Shown here: positions 57,401 through 64,000 of the stretch, one piece after another
Position numbering within the stretch: position 1 is the stretch's first letter
How the letters are laid out: each line of letters opens with the position of its first letter
NCBI GenBank assembly: GCA_030447525.1
Contig: JAUJOR010000006.1
Span: 193,331 to 257,330 of the forward strand
DNA length: 64,000 bases
From: Chloroflexota bacterium
GTDB taxonomy: Bacteria > Chloroflexota > UBA11872 > UBA12225
Direction of reading: 5' to 3'
Translations under genes and position numbers: made by a program
The notes under the pieces: model-generated
The model's database searches: none
Seen by the model: the letters and a program-made list of their open reading frames with translations, nothing else
Told to the model about the DNA's origin: nothing

Positions 57401-57480
57401 CGTGCCGGCGACCAGGCCGCGCTCCCGTGGCAGCAGCGTCCAGTCTTCCCGGAGTTCGGCCGGCGTCCAGTACCGCTTCA
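54480..57480 (-). CDS. tnpA: Tn3-family transposase TnpA, one N-terminal frame change
   Basis: Large DDE transposase for replicative cointegrate transposition. From 57269 the frame is open for 929 aa. Upstream, ATG 57480 opens [20 protein letters not shown], the usual TnpA start, and joins after a one-nt shift near 57410 to [20 protein letters not shown]. Catalytic blocks are [20 protein letters not shown] (first Asp), [20 protein letters not shown] (second Asp) and [20 protein letters not shown] (Glu). The N-terminal DUF4158-like domain reads [20 protein letters not shown]. Divergently oriented from the recombinase gene. Essentially complete; the single shift may be a sequencing error. Confidence 0.85.
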
Positions 57481-57714
57481 TCTGCTACTGCTCCTCCTCA
57501 CGCCCGTCCCTCGTGCCCGGTTCCCGTGGCCCCTGCCCCGCCTCCCGGCTCCCCCGCTCCCCGTCGCCAGGGCGGCGGCCGCGCGGGTTGCGCCCCGCTC
57601 GTGGCGGCGGGCACACTGCAGGCAGAGAACGCACGAGAATGGGTCTTCGCCCGCGTTTCGTCCGGATCCGGCGGCGCCGGGGAGGCGCGGGCCAGGAGGA
57701 ACGGAGGGAGCCCA

Positions 57715-58806
57715 GTGGGGACGGATGCGCCGAGAAAAACGCGAGAGAAACCGCGCCCCCGGGGCCGCGCCGGAGTCGCGGTCGTGCCGGCGGCGCGGGT
57801 GGCCCTCCCGGACCTGCTGGCGGCGTGGCTGGACGCGCTGCGGGCGGCCGACCGGGCGCCGCGCACCGTGACCCGCTACGGCGGGGCCGCGCGGGGCTTC
57901 CTGGCCTGGTTCGCCACCGCGGAGGGCCGGACGCCGGCCCGGCTCACCCTCGCCGACCTGACGCCGATCGCGCTGGTCGGCTACCGCACGGCGCTGCAGC
58001 GCACGGCCGCGACCAGCACCGTCAACACCCACCTGTGCGCCCTGCGGGCGTGGTGCGCCTGGCTCACGGAGCGGGACACACTGGGGGCCGATCCCGCGGC
58101 CCGCCTGCAGCTCGTCCGGCGGACGGCGCCCGACGCGCCCACGCCCCTGACGGACGCGGCGGTCAATGCCCTCCTGCGGGCAGCCCAGCGCGGCCGGCAC
58201 CCCGCCCGCGACTACGCCCTCCTGCAGGTGCTCCTCCAGACGGGCCTCCGGCTCGGTGAGTGCCAGGCGCTCACCTGGGGCGACATCGCCTTCGGGGAGA
58301 AGCACGGGACGGTCACCATCCGCGCCGGCAAGGGCAACAAGGCCCGCACGGTGCCCCTCAACGGGTCAGCGCGGGCGGCCTTGGCCGCCTACGCCGCGCC
58401 CCGCCTCGGGGTGGCGCCCTCGCTGCGGGCCGTCGGCGGCGCCTGGCCACGCCCCGGGCCCGGGGCCCGTGCCGACGCCCCCGGGGCCGGGGGGCGCCCG
58501 GCCGCCGCGGAGGCGCTCTGGCGCAGCCAGAAGGGGCACCCGCTCAGCGCGTCGGCGCTCTGGCGGGTCGTCCACGAGCTGGTGGACGACGGCGCCCGGC
58601 GGCAGCTCGTCCCGGCGGCGACGACACCCCACACCCTGCGCCACACCTTCGCCCGGCGCTACCTGGAGGCGCACCCCGGTGATCTGGTGGGGCTGGCTCG
58701 CCTGCTCGGGCACAGCGACCTCAACACCACCGGCGTCTACACGCAACCGACGGCCGAGGACCTCGCAGCGCGGCTGGACCGCCTGCCGCTGAACGCCTAC
58801 GAGTAG
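57715..58806 (+). CDS. tyrosine recombinase of the Tn3-family transposon (TnpI-type resolvase), 363 aa
   Basis: It resolves transposition cointegrates by site-specific recombination. GTG 57715 follows GGAGGGAG. The core-binding domain (about 25-115) reads TVTRYGGAARGFLAWFATAE. The catalytic domain has LLQTGLRLGECQALTWGDI (Arg), a beta-hairpin KGNKARTVPLN (Lys), TPHTLRHTFARRYLE (His-x-x-Arg) and LLGHSDLNTTGVYTQPT (Tyr). A Gly/Pro/Ala-rich insertion (about 230-260) is unusual. It is divergent from tnpA with a 234-nt shared control region, and ten nt ahead of the passenger gene. Confidence 0.9.
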   Translation: MGTDAPRKTREKPRPRGRAGVAVVPAARVALPDLLAAWLDALRAADRAPRTVTRYGGAARGFLAWFATAEGRTPARLTLADLTPIALVGYRTALQRTAATSTVNTHLCALRAWCAWLTERDTLGADPAARLQLVRRTAPDAPTPLTDAAVNALLRAAQRGRHPARDYALLQVLLQTGLRLGECQALTWGDIAFGEKHGTVTIRAGKGNKARTVPLNGSARAALAAYAAPRLGVAPSLRAVGGAWPRPGPGARADAPGAGGRPAAAEALWRSQKGHPLSASALWRVVHELVDDGARRQLVPAATTPHTLRHTFARRYLEAHPGDLVGLARLLGHSDLNTTGVYTQPTAEDLAARLDRLPLNAYE

Positions 58807-58815
58807 GGTGTCCTG

Positions 58816-59475
58816 GTGCCCGCACCCCCGCCGTCACCCGCGTCGTGGAGTGCCCCCGAGTGGCCACCTCGGGGCGAGTCCGACGGCTTCCTGGTGGTGC
58901 GCCGGATCGACTATCTCGCCGAGTCGGCGTGGGCCCGCGCGCACGCCGCTGAGCGGCCGCCGGCCGTGGCGCTGACCCACGCGCAGGTGCTCGCCCACTA
59001 CCGCGGATTCGACGGCGACCCCTGGCCGCCGCGCCTGGGCGGGGCGCCCGTGCCGCTGGTGGACGGTCTGGCGCCCCTGGCGGCCTACGAGGCGGTCGCC
59101 GCCTACGCCGTCGGGACGCCGGCGGCGCCCTGGTGCGACCTGCTCTACCTGCAACGCTCCGACCCGGCCGCGCCCCCGCCGCCGCTGCCGGCGGGGTTCG
59201 TCCACCTGGGCTACGACTGCGGCTACTACACCTGGGAGTACGCCCTCTTCTCGTGCCTGCTGCACGAGGTGATCTACGGCGTCCGCCCCGAGCTGCGGAC
59301 CTTCGCCGCGGCGCTCAACGCGCACCTGCTCATGCCCACTCTGGCGGCGGCCGAGGCGCTGCGCGCCGTCCGCGAGCCCCTGCGCGTCGCCGGCGTCCCC
59401 GGCGTCGAGACCAGCGGCGCCCACTCGGGCTACTACACGATCGTCCCGATCTACGGGACCACCACCCGCGCGTGA
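58816..59475 (+). CDS. transposon passenger protein of unknown function, 219 aa
   Basis: Unrecognised. GTG 58816 starts ten nt after the recombinase stop, so they are co-transcribed. It is rich in aromatic residues with two Gly-Tyr-Tyr signatures: FVHLGYDCGYYTWEYALFSC (about 130-149) and SGAHSGYYTIVPIYG near the C-terminus. No signal peptide or membrane helix. The central LLHEVIYGVRPELRTFAAAL looks globular. It may be an immunity or fitness gene carried by the transposon; nothing in the sequence decides this. Confidence 0.75.
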   Translation: MPAPPPSPASWSAPEWPPRGESDGFLVVRRIDYLAESAWARAHAAERPPAVALTHAQVLAHYRGFDGDPWPPRLGGAPVPLVDGLAPLAAYEAVAAYAVGTPAAPWCDLLYLQRSDPAAPPPPLPAGFVHLGYDCGYYTWEYALFSCLLHEVIYGVRPELRTFAAALNAHLLMPTLAAAEALRAVREPLRVAGVPGVETSGAHSGYYTIVPIYGTTTRA

Positions 59476-59605
59476 GGGGCCGCGCCCGGCGTGCCGATCG
59501 GGGCGGCCGCCTCATGACCGGCGGAGACCGCCAGCAGGTGGCCGGGGACGCCGGCGCGGCCGGTCACCGATTTGCGGCTGGTGTCACGAACGTTGGGGGA
59601 TGGCC

Positions 59606-60474
59606 GTGTTGAGCCGCACCTCCACCGCGATGATGCCTTCCATGCCGTCCTGAGCGTACCCCTACTCCCCAACCGAAGGCGGACTAACCGGAAACTACAG
59701 CTTGCCCGCGCGCGGTACACCAGGTTGTTCGCGCCGCCGGCGACGCGCTCGACCAGCCGGCGCCCCCACGGCTCGGCACAACCGGGGGAGCGGTCGCGAG
59801 GCGGTCGAGCAGCGCCGGAAGCCTCGGTCCGCCTATCGCGCTCGGCGACCGCCTCGCGGTACGGTGACGGCGCGGGAGCAGGGCCAACCACCGCGGCCGG
59901 CCAGCGCGGCCGGCCAGCTACCCAGGCTTGCGGCGAGCGGCGCGGCCACGGCGGACATGCTGCATCTACTCTAGGTAGAGACGCGCGCCGGCCGAACGTG
60001 TCACAGGAGCGTGGGCTAGAAACATGCGTGGGGCGGCGCTCGGGCGACGACGGCCGAGGGGGCGTATCGCTCGGAAGTCGTGGCCGCATTTCGCCGGGCC
60101 GTGCGCTTCCGTGGGGACAGTTCCCGCGCGGCGTGGTGCCGCCCAATCCCATCGGCATGCTCGGGGGCGCACAACGCGCCGCGCGCCACCGGAAGACCTG
60201 GTGCTCCGAAAGTGCTGACGGTCAGACGGGGGCGGCGCAAGCGGGACGCGGTAGCCGACGAGTTGGAGCTGGCCTTGACGGGGTCGTGTCGTGCCCACCC
60301 ACCCAGCGGTAAGCCGACACTACTTGCGAACCGGCACGCCCTGTAGGCGCACGAAGCGGCGACAACACCGGGCGCTGGAATGACCGAGGGCATCGCGGCC
60401 GGACGCTGCCCCGGGATCTCCGCTGCCGGGTGCTCCCAGTCGCGCTGGGCGGCTGCGGGAGGTTTACGGGCGGG
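59606..60474. other. 869-nt region without a supported gene
   Basis: Open frames on both strands are Arg/Pro-rich and uncharacteristic. A short direct repeat GCGGCCGGCCAGC occurs twice near 59891-59920. It may contain decayed genes, but none is recognisable. Confidence 0.4.
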
Positions 60475-60864
60475 CTATGGGGGGCTCGGGCGCCAGGCGT
60501 GGAGGCGCGCGAGCAGCCCCCGGACGTCGGGCGGCTCCCAGTCGGCCGGCTTCAGCCACTTGCCGTCAGCGCGGTGGGGTCCACCCGCCTTCGCCATGTT
60601 GGAGCGGTGCACCTCGGCGAAGAACGGCTCAAGGTCCACGCCCAACTCGACGGCGGCGCCGTAGGTGACGTAGAGGAAGTCGCACAGCCCGTCGACCATC
60701 TCGACCACGTCTCCCGCGGCCACGGCTTCAGCGAATTCGTCCGCCTCCTCTTCGATCAGCCGCACACGCAGCTCGCCCGGGAACCCGTCGAGCGTGACGG
60801 ACTCCAGCCCCGGACGCAGGAGCGCCCGGTGGAACTCTGCGACCATCGCCTGCTCGCGGTTCAT
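60475..60864 (-). CDS. MazG-like all-alpha NTP pyrophosphohydrolase, 129 aa
   Basis: The family cleaves NTPs to NMP and pyrophosphate, often house-cleaning or HisE-like. ATG 60864 follows AGGGAGGG. RVRLIEEEADEFAEAVAAGD then VVEMVDGLCDFLYVTYG gives the E-x-x-E ... E-x-x-D magnesium site. The C-terminal HRSNMAKAGGPHRADGKWLK is the conserved SNMSK-type tail of phosphoribosyl-ATP-pyrophosphohydrolase-like phage and bacterial proteins. Length and motifs are intact. Single gene. Confidence 0.85.
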   Translation of the reverse strand: MNREQAMVAEFHRALLRPGLESVTLDGFPGELRVRLIEEEADEFAEAVAAGDVVEMVDGLCDFLYVTYGAAVELGVDLEPFFAEVHRSNMAKAGGPHRADGKWLKPADWEPPDVRGLLARLHAWRPSPP

Positions 60865-61156
60865 CGCTTTCCCTCCCTGGTCCAACGGGTGCTGGGCGCA
60901 TGCGTATCGCGCGGCGCCCTACCCGCGCCGCGCCCCCGGGTGTGCCGCCAGCGCGCGGGAGTGTTCGTTCCGTAGGATGTGGACGCGGCCGCTCACGCGC
61001 TGCACGACTCGGGGACTCCCACCCCCGTCTCCTCCGCGGGCCACGTCCGCGGCGAGTGGTCGCCCGCACGGCTCGCCGACGCACCTGCAGCAGGCAGCAT
61101 CGGTCCGGGGGACAGGCCGCGCCCGGTCCGCCGCGTGCCGGCGTGGGCGTAGCGAG

Positions 61157-61864
61157 GTGCCCACGCCGGCGCTCCACCTTCCCGTGGCGTACGAGGTTGC
61201 CCAGGCGCTCCGGCTCGGCGATCTCCGCGAGCTCGGCCCGTTCCTGTTCGGCAGCGCCGCGCCGGACGCCGCCCAATATCTCGGTCGCGGGCGCGCCGAG
61301 ACGCACCTGTGGACGGAGACCGGCGTCAGCGGCGCCCTGGCCCTGCTCCGCGCCTACCCCGCGCTCGGCGCGGCGGCGCTGACGCCGACCGAGCGCCACT
61401 TTCTGGCCGGCTACCTCTGCCACCTGGTGACCGACGAGCAGTGGACGCTGTGCCTGTGGCGGCCCTACTTCGGCGCTGGCTCCCGGTACGCGGGCGGTGC
61501 GGAGGGGACCGCGCTCCACAGCGCGCTGCGCAACACGCTCGACCGCGAGGCACACCGCGCCAGCCCCTCGGTCGTGGACCTGGCGCGCTCGTTCGAAGAC
61601 GACGTTCCGTTGCGCCCCGGCCTCCTGCCATTCCTGGACGCGGGGGATCTGGCGCGGTACCGCATCGCGCTCCTGCCCTACCTCAACCGCGGGGCGCCGG
61701 CGACCGGGAGCGCCCTGCACGCCGAGGCGCTCGCCCACGTCCGGCCCGACTCGATCGGCGAGTTCCGGCGCCGCGCGCTGGTGGAGAGCACGCGGCTGCT
61801 CCGGGACTACTTCGCGGGCCGACCGTTGCGACCGCCGGCCGGCACCGTGGTGCCCGCTGGCTAG
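61157..61864 (+). CDS. zinc-dependent phospholipase C-like protein, 235 aa
   Basis: Resembles the zinc-dependent phospholipase C/S1-P1 fold family. GTG 61157 gives VPTPALHLPVAYEVAQALRL, the usual early segment; the longer open frame upstream is not coding-like. GPFLFGSAAPDAAQYLGRGR then AETHLW supplies metal-binding His and Asp. ERHFLAGYLCHLVTDEQWTL carries the conserved His and Asp of the central helix. The rest is helical. No signal peptide is visible, so it is probably cytoplasmic. The substrate is unproven. Confidence 0.75.
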   Translation: MPTPALHLPVAYEVAQALRLGDLRELGPFLFGSAAPDAAQYLGRGRAETHLWTETGVSGALALLRAYPALGAAALTPTERHFLAGYLCHLVTDEQWTLCLWRPYFGAGSRYAGGAEGTALHSALRNTLDREAHRASPSVVDLARSFEDDVPLRPGLLPFLDAGDLARYRIALLPYLNRGAPATGSALHAEALAHVRPDSIGEFRRRALVESTRLLRDYFAGRPLRPPAGTVVPAG

Positions 61865-62094
61865 CGGTGGACGTGGTGGCGCCCGTGGCCGTAGCGTCGA
61901 GTGGGACCGATGGCTACAGCGCACGCCCGAGTGCGGCGGCGCCTTGGCCGCCTGGCAATGCGCCTTTCGACGCGCCGCCTGGTTGCACGACTCAGTCGCA
62001 GCGTTCAGGGCACAGGTCTAAAGCGGGACATGGAGTCTCTCGCGTCCGCGTCGTTCTGACGCGGACGCCTCGGGCGCCAACGACTGGCGGCGGG

Positions 62095-62149
62095 TTATCG
62101 GCGCGCGGCGGGCTGAGGAGGTGGACGGACCGCCCGCTGAGAAGCGTGG
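62095..62149 (+). repeat. TTAYCGG-N42-GCGTGG element, copy J
   Basis: TTATCGG, 42 nt, GCGTGG followed by ATATC. The right-most copy, 145 nt upstream of the ATG at 62290. Confidence 0.65.
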
Positions 62150-62289
62150 ATATCTCTCGTAGGTGAGGCGCGCGAGCGCTCCCCGGCTACTGGATATGTC
62201 GGACGACGATACACTGTGTCTCGACGGCACAGGTATGGCATCCGCAAAACCGCCGTCGTTCTTCAAGCCGAGTTGAAGGAGTCCGGCAC

Positions 62290-62825
62290 ATGTCTCGGTT
62301 CGTACGCATCGAGGTGGACGTGGAGACGCTGGTGGATGGCTCCACGCCTACGTTGCCGACCCGCCGTCCGTGCGGCGGAACCGGGACTATCCGGTCCTCC
62401 GCGAGCTAGGGGTCCGGACACGTACGTACATACGGTGTACGGCGTGTGGTCGAAATGGCCCTATCCGGTGCTTCGCGATGCGCTGCGCTTGAACTGGGAG
62501 GTGCTGGCGATGATGCGGCTGGACGGCGTGTGCGAGCGCGAGAACGTGGCGTCGTTCGTCGCCTGGATGCTCTCGGAGCGCGTCACCCCCGGCACCGCCG
62601 GGTCGCGGGCGATTCGCCATCTCCCGGCGCGACGACCAACCCGCAGGAGGCCGAGAGGTGTTGCGCTTGGTGGCCGCCGGTAAGACAGATCCCGAGATCG
62701 CCGCCGACCTGACCGTGAGCCGGCACACCGTCAAGCGTCACCTCGACAATCTCTTCGCCAAGCTCGGCCTCTCCTCCCGCACCGAAGCAGCCCGCCTACG
62801 CGCTACGCGAGGGCATCGTCTAAGC
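62290..62825 (+). pseudogene. LuxR-type regulator, frameshifted
   Basis: AAGGAG precedes ATG 62290 (MSRFVRIEVDVETLVDGSTP). The middle reads in other frames (LRLNWEVLAMMRLDGVCERE). The C-terminal helix-turn-helix is clear: EVLRLVAAGKTDPEIAADLT, VSRHTVKRHLDNLFAKLGLS, then SSRTEAA and, after a shift, ALREGIV. Only the DNA-binding domain can be assigned with confidence; whether the first 100 codons belong to the same gene is inferred. Confidence 0.55.
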
Positions 62826-62937
62826 ACGTCTCGCAGAAATCACCCATCTGGGTGATGATGCGGCGACTGGATGGGGCTACGCTGGTCGGCGTGGCGACCG
62901 GTCCCCACCGTCAACCCGCGTGAGTACGTCCACGCCC

Positions 62938-64000
62938 ATGTGGGAGCGATTCCGCCAGCTGGTGGAGGAGGCGCTGCCCGCTGGTGTGGCTCTCGCTGCG
63001 GCTGGTGTGGTGGGCCAGCCCCGTCCTCACCGCCGGCGTCGTGGCGCTCGTCGTGCTCCAGGCGCTCATCGCGCCGCTGCAGCTCATCCTGTCACGCGCC
63101 ACGATCGATCGCGTGGCGCTGGACCTGGGCGTCGCCCAAACAGCGGCGCGGACGGTGGCCTCGACCACCCACGCGAGCCTCGGGCCTGCGGTGACAGCGC
63201 TCCCGTTGGGCACGTGGCTTACCCTGACCGCGGCGGCGCTCGCGCTGGGCTATCTCCTCCAGCGCTCTCGGCGGCGCTGCAGTCGATGGTGGGGACCGGG
63301 TGACCGGGATCGTAACCGAGCGCCTGATGGTGGCGGCGAATCGCTGGCCGGGACTGGCGCGCTTCGAAGATCCGGAATTTGCGGACGACCTCGATCGCGC
63401 CTCCAAGCGCGTCGGACCGGGCGCCTCGTGCTGCTCCTCGTCGGCGGCCAGCTGACGGTAGCCCTGGTGAGCGGAGTGAGCGCGGTGCTCCTGCTCGCGC
63501 GGCTGCACCCGCTCGTGCCGGTGGCGCTCCTCGCCGCGATGGCGCGCAGGCCGTGCGGGAGCGGGCCTACCACGTGAGCGTCGCGAGCCTGCTCTACAAC
63601 CAGACGGCGGACGCCGCCCGCCTGGACTACGCGCGCACCGTGCTGCTGAGGCCGGAAGCCGGGAAGGACGTGCGCCTGTTCGGCCTGGGCCCGTTCTTCC
63701 CGCAGCCGCTACCCCGCCATCTTTGGCCGCATCGTGGCCGAGATTGACGCGCTGCGGCCGCTGGCGGGGTGGGCGACGGCCACCGCCGGCCTGAGCGGGG
63801 CGGCCGCCGGCGCCGTCTACTTCCTGGTGGTGTGGCGGATCGCGCGGGGCGAGCTGACGCTGGGCGATCTGGCGCTGTACGGCGGCACGGCGACGCTGCT
63901 GCGCGGCACCCTCACCGGCGTTACCAACAGCCTGGTGCGGGTGGTGGAGAACTTCCGGTTCTTGCCCAGCCTGTGGCGCGTGCTCGAGGCCGCCCGACCT
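62938..64000 (+). pseudogene. ABC transporter (exporter-type) membrane domain, frameshifted, runs off the window
   Basis: A type-I exporter half. ATG 62938 opens MWERFRQLVEEAL. After a shift near 62980, VWLSLRLVWWASPVLTAGVV begins the first helix. Further helices are LTLTAAALALGYLL, VLLLVGGQLTVALVSGVSAV and AGAVYFLVVWRIARGELTLG. The coupling regions ERAYHVSVASLLYNQTADAA and EAGKDVRLFGLG are typical of lipid or peptide exporters. At least four frame changes. The ATPase domain would lie beyond the window edge. Confidence 0.7.

Larger units (their letters stand above)
54425..59605. mobile_element. Tn3-family transposon with tyrosine recombinase and passenger gene
   Basis: Inverted terminal repeats of about 35 bp (54425-54459 and 59571-59605) share GGCC, one variable base, then TCCCCCAACGTTCGTGACAC and onward to CAGCCGCAAA. 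Between them are a Tn3-type transposase (minus), a tyrosine recombinase (plus) and one passenger gene (plus). Total length 5.18 kb. The divergent region 57481-57714 should hold the resolution site, as in TnpA/TnpI elements such as Tn4430. Confidence 0.9.

Noticed and set aside
55521..58259. 912-aa plus-strand ORF
   Set aside because: It is antisense to the Tn3 transposase and then runs into the recombinase in the wrong frame.

Overview
The window is a GC-rich (roughly 70% G+C), rearranged accessory region of a bacterial chromosome. The small genes (two Clp-N proteins, one with an N-terminal zinc ribbon, DUF488, cupins, GNATs, APH kinases, a zinc-dependent phospholipase C-like protein) and the IS families suggest a Chloroflexota-type host, perhaps near Thermomicrobia. 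That is an inference from gene flavour: there is no rRNA or marker gene here. Many recognisable genes are broken by 1-nt frame changes in G/C runs, so either many are pseudogenes or the assembly carries indel errors.

Layout. 0-3 kb: a hypothetical gene, a degenerate IS66 transposase and a decayed IS6-type element. 3-9 kb: a defence-like block with a large DEAD/DEAH helicase carrying a nuclease-like C-terminus and a DUF3644/HEPN protein, separated by an 840-nt repeat-bearing spacer. 9-14.5 kb: a large serine recombinase module split by a second, related recombinase element inserted in the conserved LLLGxKG codons. 14.6-22.4 kb: a three-gene operon of large unrecognised proteins (15787-21281) between a truncated transposase and an IS630 element that landed in the last gene's stop codon. 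22.4-25.9 kb: a short inverted-repeat element, an MNT/HEPN-type pair, an IS6-type element directly at that pair's start, and an IS701-type transposase. 25.9-43 kb: small metabolic, stress and modification genes (LuxR, cupins, GNATs, Clp-N pair, DUF488, two APH-like kinases, APRT-like, ParB-like, aldo/keto reductase fragment). 43-53 kb: fragments (RHS, IS110, IS3, IS1182, luciferase-like oxidoreductase) and the remains of an integrative conjugative element (two integrase C-termini, VirB4, replication-like protein, 3' part of tRNA-Asn). 53-64 kb: an HD-domain gene, a Tn3-family transposon with its own tyrosine recombinase and passenger gene, then a MazG-like gene, a phospholipase C-like gene, a LuxR fragment and an ABC transporter running off the end.

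Two things stand out. First, the 15787-21281 operon: three tightly spaced genes, none with a visible signal peptide, one with a PKD-like C-terminal domain and one with a histidine-rich motif, together looking like mobile cargo. Second, a dispersed element, TTAYCGG - 42 nt of unrelated sequence - GCGTGG, found nine times plus one half-site between 25.9 and 62.1 kb. Its spacing is fixed, its interior is not conserved, and two copies sit exactly against gene stop codons. No standard feature type explains it.
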